NCBI GenBank assembly: GCA_964487295.1
Contig: CAZAQL010000015.1
Coordinates: forward strand, 1-32,327
From: JAPEKQ01 sp964487295
Lineage (GTDB): Bacteria; Joyebacterota; Joyebacteria; Joyebacterales; Joyebacteraceae
Reading direction: 5' to 3'
Length of the DNA stretch: 32,327 nucleotides
Both the position numbers and the translations under genes were made by a program. Shown piece by piece: positions 8,419 through 15,518 of the stretch. The notes beneath the pieces are model-generated. The model was not told the origin of the DNA and did not search any database. It saw nothing but the letters and a program-made list of their open reading frames with translations. The first letter of the stretch is position 1. Each line of letters begins with the position of its first letter.

Positions 8419-11247
8419 GTGATCGGAACGGGACGAATGGGGACGTGCGTCCGAGCGGCCGTGTTGACGTCGCTCGTGATGCTCTGCTGCGCCAACGCGG
8501 CGTGGGGTCAGGACACCGGCACCCACGTCATCGTCGGCGTGGAGCCTCTGGGAGCCTACGATGTCGCCGTGGGAGGCGAGCCGGTCCCGGAGAGCCCGGT
8601 CACGTCGAGTCCGATCGGGATTCTGGCGTTCGAGCTCGACCCGTCGGGCCTGCCGCCGGGGCCGGCCTCTGTGATCATCTCCCAGAACGGTGATCTCATC
8701 ATCGGCAACGTCGCCGTCTCCTCGATCACCGAGTCGAGCGCAGTCGTGACGTGGAACACCAACGCCCCGGCGTCGTCACGAGTCGACTACGGCACCTCAC
8801 CGGCGTACGGCTCGTCCAGCCCGGTCGGCACCGAACTCGTCACAAGCCACAGCGTCACGCTCGACGGGCTCGTCGGAGGCACTCACTACCACTTCCGCGT
8901 CGTCTCCGAGAGTCCCACGGCCGGCACCGCCGAGTCCGGCGGCCACACATTCGACACGCCCCTTCCGGATCTCGTCATATCAGGGGTGTACGTGAGCAAC
9001 GTCACCTCCAGCGTGGCGAGGATCCGATGGCTGACGGATCGGCCTTCGTCCTCGCAGGTTCTCTACGGAGCAACTGAGAACTACGACAGCGAGACCGCCT
9101 TGGACCCTACGCTCGTGACCAGTCACGACGTCGTCGTGGATGGCCTCGAGCCTGACACCGAATATCATTACGCCGTTGTGAGCGTGGATGCGAACCAATA
9201 CTCGACCCAGTCTGCGGACGCCACGTTCACAACGGCGGTCATACCTCTCGTGGTCTACGACGTCACGGTCAGCGCCGGCATCGATTCCGCCGTCGTGACG
9301 TGGCGCACGAACCGGCCGGCCGACACACGCGTCGAATACGGTCCGGACGCAGGATACGGCTTCGAAACGCCGCTCAAGACGGCGCTCGTCGAGGAGCATA
9401 GCGACACCCTCAGAGGGCTCAGCAGCGGTGAGACGTACCACTACCGCGTGCGGAGCGAGGCGCAGGAAGGAGACGTCGCGTACTCGGAGGACGCCGTCTT
9501 CGAGACCGAGCTCGGGCCGCTCGTCCTGACCGACATCCAGGCGGAGAGCGGCACGAGCGCGGCGACGATCACGTGGGTGACCAACCGGGTCGCGGACTCT
9601 CAGGTCGAGTACGGGCTCACGGACGCGTACGGCCACACCACGACGCTCGATCCGGACCTCGTGTTCGGTCACGAGGTCGAACTCACGGGGCTCGACCCCG
9701 GGAGCGCCTATCACTACCGCGTCAGGAGCGAGGATGAGCACGGGTTCGTGGAGTGGTCCGACGGGCGAACGTTCGAGACGGACGTTCCACCGCCGGCGAT
9801 CGACGGCGTCGAGGTGACCTCCGTCGGCGTCACCTGGGCGGTCGTGGAGTGGAACACCGACCAGGCGACGGACGGCTGGGTTCTGTTCGGCACGTCCGAG
9901 TCGTACGGTGATTCCACGGCCAGTCCCTGGGTTCTCACGACGGCGCACGCCTGCACGCTCACCGGCCTCGCGGAGGGCACCGTACATCACTTCGCCGTCG
10001 GAGCCCGGAACGCCTCCGGCGGGGTCTCGGTGACGGGCGACGCGACATTCGAGACCATGCACGGCACGCCGATGGTGCCGCCGGAGCTCAACGGACCGAC
10101 GGCGAGGCCTCTGAGCGCCATGTCGGTGCTCGTGACGTGGACGACCGACGTCCCGGCCTCCTCGACCGTGCGCTTCGGCGTGGCGGACGGCGAGACGACG
10201 GTCGTGGAGGATCCGGCCCCGGTGCTCATCCACGAGGTGCTGCTCGCGCCCGTCGTTCCGTACGTGGAGTACGAGTACGTCGTCGAGAGCTGTTGCCCGG
10301 GCGGCTCGGCCACGAGCGAGCCGTGTTCCTTCAGAACCGGACCGTCGTTCGGCGAGAGCGCTGACGGGAAGGACCCGCTGATCATCCGACCTGGCATCTT
10401 CATCGTCGGCGAGCGCGACGCTCATATGCGGTGGGCCACCGACCGGGCCTGCAGCACGTGGATCGAGTTCGGGAGGGACGCCGAATACGGCGTCATCGTC
10501 CCCGGGGAGAGCACGGGTGAGTGCGGATACGAGTGCACGCTCGACGGGCTCGCGCCGGGGACCGAGTACCACTTCGTGATCTGCGCGGTCGATGAGGCGG
10601 GGAACACGGTTCGCAGTGAGGACCAGTCCTTCCAGACGCTGTCGCCGCCGGACCTGTGGCCGCCGGAGCCTCCGCGAGACCTCGCCTGTCTGCCGGGGGA
10701 AGCGTGTGTCGAGCTCGTGTGGACCGGTTCGACCGAGCCCGATCTCGCGGGCTACAACGTGTACCGCGTTCGCATGAGTGATGAGCCCGCGGCGCCGGGC
10801 AGGACCGAGAAGCTGAACGAGTCGCTCGTCGCATCGGCGCTCTTCGTCGACGTGCACGTCGACGCCGGAATGACGTACGCGTACCAGACGACGGCCGTGG
10901 ACAGCTCGGGCAACGAGAGCGCACACTCGGCCAGCGTCTCGATCACACTGCCGCCCCCGCCGCCGGGCGCGGTGGCGTTCGCGCAGTATCCGAACCCGAC
11001 GCGGGGTGAGAGCGTCATGGCGTTCGCCGTGCCGGGGCCGGGTCCCGTGGACGTCGACCTCAGAGTCCTGTCGATCGACGGCCGCGTCGTTCGCCGGCTC
11101 GCACGCGGCCCGTATCCCCCGGGGGAGCACGCTCTCACCTGGGACGGGCTCGACGGGACCGGCGAGCGCGCCGCCAGCGGCGTATACGTCTGTGAGCTCC
11201 GCGTCGACGGGTCCGTCACAAGGCGCAAGATGACCCTCCTGCGCTAG
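8419..11247 (+). CDS. Large secreted repeat protein with FlgD-like C-terminal domain
   Basis: A 942-residue protein. I chose the GTG at 8419 because AGGAGAGG lies 8 nt upstream and it gives a signal peptide (hydrophobic core AAVLTSLVMLCCANAAWGQ). After a 70-residue lead-in come seven repeats of about 90 residues resembling purple-acid-phosphatase N-terminal/fibronectin III domains. Each carries a core like AVVTWNTNAPASSRVDYG and a closing strand like HYHFRVVSES. An eighth, more typical fibronectin domain follows (VELVWTGSTEPDLAGYNVYR). The last 85 residues (YPNPTRGESVMAFAVP ... ASGVYVCELRV ... RRKMTLLR) match the FlgD Ig-like/T9SS-type C-terminal module seen on secreted proteins of FCB bacteria. 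No catalytic metal site is visible; a binding or structural surface role is likely. A longer in-frame start exists at 8176. Confidence 0.85.
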   Translation: MIGTGRMGTCVRAAVLTSLVMLCCANAAWGQDTGTHVIVGVEPLGAYDVAVGGEPVPESPVTSSPIGILAFELDPSGLPPGPASVIISQNGDLIIGNVAVSSITESSAVVTWNTNAPASSRVDYGTSPAYGSSSPVGTELVTSHSVTLDGLVGGTHYHFRVVSESPTAGTAESGGHTFDTPLPDLVISGVYVSNVTSSVARIRWLTDRPSSSQVLYGATENYDSETALDPTLVTSHDVVVDGLEPDTEYHYAVVSVDANQYSTQSADATFTTAVIPLVVYDVTVSAGIDSAVVTWRTNRPADTRVEYGPDAGYGFETPLKTALVEEHSDTLRGLSSGETYHYRVRSEAQEGDVAYSEDAVFETELGPLVLTDIQAESGTSAATITWVTNRVADSQVEYGLTDAYGHTTTLDPDLVFGHEVELTGLDPGSAYHYRVRSEDEHGFVEWSDGRTFETDVPPPAIDGVEVTSVGVTWAVVEWNTDQATDGWVLFGTSESYGDSTASPWVLTTAHACTLTGLAEGTVHHFAVGARNASGGVSVTGDATFETMHGTPMVPPELNGPTARPLSAMSVLVTWTTDVPASSTVRFGVADGETTVVEDPAPVLIHEVLLAPVVPYVEYEYVVESCCPGGSATSEPCSFRTGPSFGESADGKDPLIIRPGIFIVGERDAHMRWATDRACSTWIEFGRDAEYGVIVPGESTGECGYECTLDGLAPGTEYHFVICAVDEAGNTVRSEDQSFQTLSPPDLWPPEPPRDLACLPGEACVELVWTGSTEPDLAGYNVYRVRMSDEPAAPGRTEKLNESLVASALFVDVHVDAGMTYAYQTTAVDSSGNESAHSASVSITLPPPPPGAVAFAQYPNPTRGESVMAFAVPGPGPVDVDLRVLSIDGRVVRRLARGPYPPGEHALTWDGLDGTGERAASGVYVCELRVDGSVTRRKMTLLR

Positions 11248-11320
11248 ACTCGCGGCTCATGCCTTCCTTCACATCCTTTGCAAGTCGTCATCTCCTCGTC
11301 GGTTAGCGCGACGATTGCCG

Positions 11321-11349
11321 TTGACAGGCGCCGCTCGTGGTGATTCAAT
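11321..11349 (+). promoter_or_regulatory. Sigma-70-type promoter before the first PEP-CTERM gene
   Basis: TTGACA (11321-11326), 17-bp spacer, TTCAAT (11344-11349; 4 of 6 consensus positions). It lies about 100 nt before the ATG and just upstream of a 15-bp dyad. Confidence 0.5.
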
Positions 11350-11364
11350 ACCCTCGCGCGTACA

Positions 11365-11379
11365 CCGGATCACATCCGG
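11365..11379. promoter_or_regulatory. Operator-like dyad CCGGAT-N3-ATCCGG
   Basis: A perfect 6-bp inverted repeat with a 3-nt centre, 16 nt past the -10 hexamer and therefore within or just after the transcription start region of the first PEP-CTERM gene. Its size suits a dimeric regulator; which protein binds it is unknown. Confidence 0.3.
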
Positions 11380-11446
11380 ACATCACTGGAGAGGAAGCGA
11401 GCGCAGCGCGTGCTGCGCGAAAGGCGTTATGCGCCGGGGGGATCAC

Positions 11447-12265
11447 ATGCGAGGACATGTCACGGCGGTCATGGCGCTCTGCCTTCTCGCCGCGGTGGCG
11501 GCTCCATCGAACGCGAGCTTCGTCTCGGAGCTCCTGTTCCTGGGCGAGGGGACGTACGACCACGACGCCAATCCGAAGGATCCGATGGGGTACGGGAGTT
11601 TCGGGAGCACGGTGGCGGACTTCGACATCATCCTGCGGACGCCCGAGGAGGCGTGCCACTGGTATCTGAACACGGACGTCACGCTGTCCTGGACGGAGCA
11701 GAATGGAGCGCTCGGGGCGACGCACGTGGTCCGGATGGACCAGGCCGGCATATGGGCCGACGAGCATCTGGTGGAGTGGACGGACCTGGGATACGACTGG
11801 ACCTCTCAGCTGGGCATACATCTCGGCTATCACGATCCGGGCGCACTCGACTCCTACGATCCGCTGAACATCATCGGTGATCACAGCTGGGACATTGACG
11901 GCGGCGGTGACGATCTTCTCGCCACGGTCTCGCCGAGTTCGACGCCGCGTTACCGCTACCACCTTGCCGCAGAGCAGATGCGCTCCATGAGCTGGCTGGG
12001 ATCGATGCCGCTGGGCGAACTGGCCACCGAGTGGATGGGGACGTTCACAGGCGGACTGCCGCTCGACGGCCTGGAGCTGGGGTTCAACAAGATCGCCCCG
12101 TTCCTCTCCGAGTGGGACGGGCGCTCGTACGACGTGTCGTACCGCGGCCGTGTCCTGCTGACGGCCGACTCGGCGTCGCCGGTCCCAGAGCCCTCGACGC
12201 TGCTGCTCCTGGCCGCCGGCCTTGTCACCGTGGGCTCACTCGGCCGACGCGGCAGGCGCCGCTAG
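11447..12265 (+). CDS. PEP-CTERM sorting domain protein (first copy)
   Basis: A 272-residue secreted protein. It begins with a signal peptide (MRGHVTAVMALCLLAAVAAPSNAS) and ends with the tripartite PEP-CTERM signal: VPEPSTLLLLAAGLVTVG as motif plus hydrophobic helix, then a basic RRGRRR tail. Exosortase recognises this signal at the inner membrane, cleaves near the PEP motif and releases the protein to the exterior, often into extracellular polysaccharide. The mature part is beta-rich, with many Trp, Asp and Tyr (SELLFLGEGTYDHDANPKD, IIGDHSWDIDGGGDDLL), and I do not recognise a family for it. An alternative ATG at 11429 adds six residues; AAAGG precedes that one, GGGGGGA precedes 11447. The PrsK/PrsR pair upstream is the likely regulator; no exosortase gene lies in this window. 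Confidence 0.85.
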   Translation: MRGHVTAVMALCLLAAVAAPSNASFVSELLFLGEGTYDHDANPKDPMGYGSFGSTVADFDIILRTPEEACHWYLNTDVTLSWTEQNGALGATHVVRMDQAGIWADEHLVEWTDLGYDWTSQLGIHLGYHDPGALDSYDPLNIIGDHSWDIDGGGDDLLATVSPSSTPRYRYHLAAEQMRSMSWLGSMPLGELATEWMGTFTGGLPLDGLELGFNKIAPFLSEWDGRSYDVSYRGRVLLTADSASPVPEPSTLLLLAAGLVTVGSLGRRGRRR

Positions 12266-12355
12266 TCCGCGCGCGTGACGGGTCGCACCGCCGGGGGGCA
12301 GTTCCCGGCGCACGCGCAGTGTAGTGAACGGCAGGCCATGAAAGAGCACCTCTCT

Positions 12356-12381
12356 CGGGGCCGATCGGAAGACCGGCCCCG
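12356..12381 (+). terminator. Hairpin between the two PEP-CTERM genes
   Basis: CGGGGCCG and CGGCCCCG form an 8-bp GC stem around a 10-nt loop, about 90 nt after the first PEP-CTERM stop. No T run follows. Its position ahead of the next promoter suggests termination of the first transcript. Confidence 0.35.
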
Positions 12382-12418
12382 GGTTGCATTCGCCCGGCAC
12401 CCCCACAGAAGATTGCTC

Positions 12419-12447
12419 TTGTCTAGTGAGTGGAATCGTGATAGTAT
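12419..12447 (+). promoter_or_regulatory. Possible sigma-70 promoter before the second PEP-CTERM gene
   Basis: TTGTCT (12419-12424), 17-bp spacer, TAGTAT (12442-12447); each hexamer matches 4 of 6 consensus positions. The surrounding 40 nt are markedly AT-richer than their neighbourhood, as expected of a promoter in a GC-rich genome. Confidence 0.45.
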
Positions 12448-12496
12448 TGAGCATGTGGGAGAGAACAACGTCGAGCCACTTCACGGAGGGAACACG

Positions 12497-13264
12497 ATGA
12501 GAGCGCTCACGCTTGCGACGATTCTGGTGCTCATATTGTCTCTGGCCGGCACCGCTGGAGCCAGTCTTCTCAGCGACTGGTTCGGCGTCGAGCTTTCGAC
12601 CTCGGCCGGCGTCTTCGATCACGACTGGACGCCCGCCTCGTCGACCGCCGACTACGTCATCGACGACAACTGGAGCGCCTATCACGGCCGGCCGGCTCAC
12701 GGGGGTGAGCTGTTCGACGTCGAGGCGATGTACTTCGACAACGACGCCACGAACGCGTACATCGCGGTCGTGACCTCCTTCAATGTCCCGGGTGGCGTGA
12801 ACTACCTCGGCCAGCACATCACCGCCGGCGACCTCGCCATGGACATGGGACTCGGCGACTACTCGCTGGGCGTCGACATCGACGGCGGGACGGGACGCCT
12901 CGCGCAGACGAGCGTCAGTGACTGGTACCAGGGCAGCTCGGCGTTCGTCGCCGAGCCCGGTCTGACGAACTTCAGCGGTGGCACGACGCTCGGCGTCGGG
13001 TCGCTGAACTGCTACGACTACGGACTGGCCGAGAGCGGCTACGGAACGTACGTGTTCGAGCTCACCATCGATCGCGGCCTTCTGACGAACCCGGCGTTCA
13101 CGCAGCAGGTGGCGCTTGAGTGGACGATGGGATGTCGCAACGATGTGCTCGGGCTCGAGGGTGACTTCGACGACGACACGGTCGTGCCTGAGCCGAGCAC
13201 TCTGCTGCTCCTGGGGACCGGCCTTCTGGGGATGGTCGGCGTCGCGAGGCGCCGCATGAAGTAG
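12497..13264 (+). CDS. PEP-CTERM sorting domain protein (second copy)
   Basis: A 255-residue secreted protein with GGAGGG 6 nt before its ATG. The signal peptide is MRALTLATILVLILSLAGTAGA. The C-terminus carries the sorting signal VPEPSTLLLLGTGLLGMVG followed by ARRRMK, almost identical to that of the preceding gene, so the same exosortase should process both. The mature domain (about 23-225) is rich in Asp, Gly and aromatic residues; segments such as FDVEAMYFDNDATNAYIAVV and DYSLGVDIDGGTG recall beta-sandwich PEP-CTERM proteins that look like XDP-type or calcium-binding surface folds, but I cannot name a family. A strong terminator follows. Mature regions of the two PEP-CTERM proteins are not obviously similar, so they do not look like a recent duplication. 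Confidence 0.85.
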   Translation: MRALTLATILVLILSLAGTAGASLLSDWFGVELSTSAGVFDHDWTPASSTADYVIDDNWSAYHGRPAHGGELFDVEAMYFDNDATNAYIAVVTSFNVPGGVNYLGQHITAGDLAMDMGLGDYSLGVDIDGGTGRLAQTSVSDWYQGSSAFVAEPGLTNFSGGTTLGVGSLNCYDYGLAESGYGTYVFELTIDRGLLTNPAFTQQVALEWTMGCRNDVLGLEGDFDDDTVVPEPSTLLLLGTGLLGMVGVARRRMK

Positions 13265-13290
13265 GCTTCGGGGCGACTCGAGAGAACAGG

Positions 13291-13323
13291 AACGGGGCAG
13301 GGGGAGATCCCTTGCCCCGTTTT
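13291..13323 (+). terminator. Rho-independent terminator after the PEP-CTERM genes
   Basis: A 13-bp stem (AACGGGGCAGGGG with CCCTTGCCCCGTT, one G-U pair), 5-nt loop GAGAT, ending in TTTT. It is the only canonical intrinsic terminator with a T run found in the window and closes the plus-strand block before the convergent minus-strand genes. Confidence 0.85.
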
Positions 13324-13365
13324 GCGTGTCTCACGGGTGATGTCGATCCAGCGCGTCCGCCCTTT

Positions 13366-13420
13366 GGTGCGTCCTGCTGTGGTGCGTCCTGCTGCGGTGC
13401 GTCCTCTGTGGTGTGTCCGC
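13366..13420. repeat. 15-bp imperfect tandem repeat in a convergent intergenic region
   Basis: GGTGCGTCCTGCTGT is repeated about three and a half times (15, 15, 14 and about 11 nt, with small changes) between the terminator and the 3' end of the acyltransferase gene. It lies outside coding sequence; no function is evident. Confidence 0.7.
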
Positions 13421-13465
13421 AGGTGTGTGCCTGCGGCTGCGGTGCGTCAGCTCGCCGACGATGCG

Positions 13466-14221
13466 TCAGTCGTCCCAGCCCTGGTTCTCGAGAAGCTGCT
13501 CCTCCGGGACGTCACGCCGGGGTCTGGCGGGTGAGCCGACGACGACCTTTCGCGGCTGCGCGTCCGACGTGAGGACCGACCCTGCTCCGACGACCGCATC
13601 CGCCCCGACCGTTCTGCCCGGCAGGATCACCGCGCCCGCGCCTATCCTCCCGCCCTTCTCGACCGTGACGCCCTTGAAGTGCTTGAAGCGCTCCTCGGTG
13701 CGCCCGATGAAGTTGTCGTTCGACGTGATGACGCCGGGGGCGACGAACACCCGGTCGGAGAGCTCGGAGTAGGCCGTGATGTAGCACTCGCTCTCGAGCT
13801 TGCACCGGCGACCGACCACACAGTGGTTCTCGACCGTGACGCCGCGGCCGACGATGGAATACTCGCCGACGGTGACGTCCTCGCGGATGGAGGCGAGGTC
13901 CGCGACGAGCACACGGCGCCCGAGCCGGCACCCGGCGTACACTACAACACCCGCACCCAGCAGGCACTCGTCGTCGATGACGGCCGGGGCGACGGCGCTG
14001 CCGTCGGTCGTCGCGGAGAGTGCGGCCTTCATCGGGAGCTTGCCCACAACGGCCCCGTCGTCTATCCGCACGCGGTCTCCGATCGTCGTGCCGGCGTGGA
14101 TGACCACGTTGCTGCCGATCTCACAGTCATCGCCGATGGTCACATCGGCGTGGATGACCGTGAAGAACCCGAGCGATGTGCCCGGGCCGACCGACGCGGA
14201 CGGATGCACGAACCTCTCCAT
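13466..14221 (-). CDS. Left-handed beta-helix acyltransferase (WlbB/WbpD-like)
   Basis: A 251-residue hexapeptide-repeat protein. Nearly the whole length consists of [LIV]-G-x4 type repeats (VTIGDDCEIGSNVVIHAGTTIGDRVRIDDGAVVG ... GRIGAGAVILPGRTVGADAVVGAGSVLT), which fold as a left-handed beta-helix trimer. Such enzymes use acetyl-CoA or acyl-ACP. The loop ITSNDNFIGRTEERFKHFKGVTVEKG resembles UDP-2-acetamido-3-amino-sugar N-acetyltransferases (WbpD/WlbB), and the upstream oxidoreductase gene, 31 nt away, supports this pairing. It is longer than typical WlbB (about 190-200 residues), so a related nucleotide-sugar or lipid substrate is possible. AAGGA lies exactly 9 nt before the ATG at 14221 but directly abuts the ATG at 14230, so I prefer 14221. 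Confidence 0.8.
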   Translation of the reverse strand: MERFVHPSASVGPGTSLGFFTVIHADVTIGDDCEIGSNVVIHAGTTIGDRVRIDDGAVVGKLPMKAALSATTDGSAVAPAVIDDECLLGAGVVVYAGCRLGRRVLVADLASIREDVTVGEYSIVGRGVTVENHCVVGRRCKLESECYITAYSELSDRVFVAPGVITSNDNFIGRTEERFKHFKGVTVEKGGRIGAGAVILPGRTVGADAVVGAGSVLTSDAQPRKVVVGSPARPRRDVPEEQLLENQGWDD

Positions 14222-14252
14222 GGGGTCCATTCCTTTCGCTCTGTTGTCACGT

Positions 14253-15281
14253 TCAGATCAGCCGTACCGGCTGGCCGCCCGACTTGAGGGAACGCTGTGC
14301 GGCGTCGAGGACCTTGACGACGCGCAGCCCGTCGCGCGCGTCTGAGCGGGGAGTCGTTCTGTTCTCGACGCAGTGGATGAAGTGCTGGCACTCGAGACGG
14401 AGCGGTTCGGCGGTCGGCAGGGCGGGGATCGTAACCTCCCCGAATCTGAGCGAGAGCGACTCGTCGTACGCCACGAACTTCCCCTTCTTTCCGTTGCCGT
14501 TCCCGTTTCCGTTGACGCCCTTGTCGTACACGCGGATCTTCTCGCGGGCCTCCATGTCGTCGAAGACCACCATCTTCCTGCTGCCGACGAGCGTCGTTCT
14601 GCGGACCTTGTGCGGGTCGAGCCAGGAGACGTGGATCTGTGCGAGCCGGTCCTGGCTGAAGCGCATGCTGAGGAAGACGACGTCCTCGATGTCTGGCTGG
14701 ATGTAGGCCGCGCCGCGCGCGGAGACCTCGATCGGCTCCTCGCCGAGGAGGTAGAGGATGATCGAGATGTCGTGCGGCGCGAAGCTCCACAGCGCGTTCT
14801 CGTCCTGACGGATCTTGCCCAGGTTGACCCGCTCCGAGTAGAGGTAGTACGGGTCGCCCAGTTCGCCGGAGTCCAGAAGCTCCTTCATCTTCAGGACGCC
14901 CGGGTGATACTCCAGCAGATGGCCGACCATCAGGACACGCTGGTGCTTCTCGGCGAGCCGGACCAGCTCCTCGGCGTGTTCGAGCTCGAGCGTCATCGGT
15001 TTCTCGACGAAGACGTCCTTGCCCGCCTCCATGGCGCGCCTCGCGAGCTCGAAGTGGGTGACCGCCGGCGTGGCGATGACGACCGCCTCGATGTCGGGAT
15101 CCTGGAAGATCCGCTCCGGATCGGTCGTGGTCAGCACCTCGGGCCGACCGGCCAGAAGACCGCTGCAGCGCTCTCCGTCGAGATCGCAGCAGGAGCGGAG
15201 TTCGCTCTCGGACATGGTGAGGAAGTTTCTGAGGAGGTTCTTCCCCCAGGCCCCCGTTCCGATGATGCCGGTTCTGATCAC
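14253..15281 (-). CDS. Gfo/Idh/MocA-family NAD(P)-dependent oxidoreductase (WlbA-like)
   Basis: A 342-residue enzyme starting at a GTG with GGGGA upstream. The N-terminal Rossmann domain shows GIIGTGAWG; the family's catalytic EKP is in DVFVEKPMTLE, and a conserved His follows in FAPHDISIILYLLG. The C-terminal half is the alpha/beta dimerisation domain. Members oxidise or reduce sugars, often UDP-sugars; the adjacent hexapeptide acyltransferase suggests a role like WlbA/WbpB in making a 2,3-diamino-2,3-dideoxy uronic acid for surface polysaccharide. A low-complexity loop with four Asn-Gly pairs followed by KKGK interrupts the C-terminal domain at about residue 257-264. The gene is transcribed away from the sulfotransferase-like gene from its own promoter. 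The exact substrate is an inference from gene pairing. Confidence 0.85.
   Translation of the reverse strand: MIRTGIIGTGAWGKNLLRNFLTMSESELRSCCDLDGERCSGLLAGRPEVLTTTDPERIFQDPDIEAVVIATPAVTHFELARRAMEAGKDVFVEKPMTLELEHAEELVRLAEKHQRVLMVGHLLEYHPGVLKMKELLDSGELGDPYYLYSERVNLGKIRQDENALWSFAPHDISIILYLLGEEPIEVSARGAAYIQPDIEDVVFLSMRFSQDRLAQIHVSWLDPHKVRRTTLVGSRKMVVFDDMEAREKIRVYDKGVNGNGNGNGKKGKFVAYDESLSLRFGEVTIPALPTAEPLRLECQHFIHCVENRTTPRSDARDGLRVVKVLDAAQRSLKSGGQPVRLI
14490..14513 (-). repeat. Asn-Gly microrepeat inside the oxidoreductase
   Basis: Four consecutive Asn-Gly codon pairs (units AACGGN) in frame within the gene, giving a flexible surface loop. It adds no frameshift risk because the unit is 6 bp. Confidence 0.7.
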
Positions 15282-15373
15282 TGTGTTCCCCGTCCTCTCG
15301 TCTCGGCGTGGCTCGTGGCTCCTGACGGGTCGGCGACCGGCCCCGCGCCCCCCGGCCGGTTCACGATGATGTG

Positions 15374-15402
15374 ACTCTATCGCCTTTCCCCCGCACTGGC
15401 AA
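15374..15402 (-). promoter_or_regulatory. Sigma-70-type promoter for the oxidoreductase/acyltransferase pair
   Basis: Read on the minus strand: TTGCCA (15402-15397), 17-bp spacer, TAGAGT (15379-15374). It lies about 90 nt before the GTG start at 15281, in the 237-nt divergent intergenic region. Confidence 0.5.
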
Positions 15403-15456
15403 CGTCCTTCGAGAAATGCAATATGCGTACCAGCGTCCAGCTCCCGGGCTCGCCGC

Positions 15457-15485
15457 TTGGGACATCCGGAGGGGCGTGCTACAAT
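15457..15485 (+). promoter_or_regulatory. Sigma-70-type promoter for the arylsulfotransferase-like gene
   Basis: TTGGGA (15457-15462), 17-bp spacer, TACAAT (15480-15485). It lies 33 nt before the ATG at 15519, giving a short leader that contains AAGGAG. Confidence 0.6.
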
Positions 15486-15518
15486 CAATGACAACCACAC
15501 ATCCAGCAAGGAGATACC

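Noticed and set aside
12374..12388. Sigma-54 promoter before the second PEP-CTERM gene (CGGCCCC...TTGCA)
   Set aside because: Only 9 nt separate GG and GC instead of 10, and the -24 element is poor; the site also overlaps a hairpin arm.
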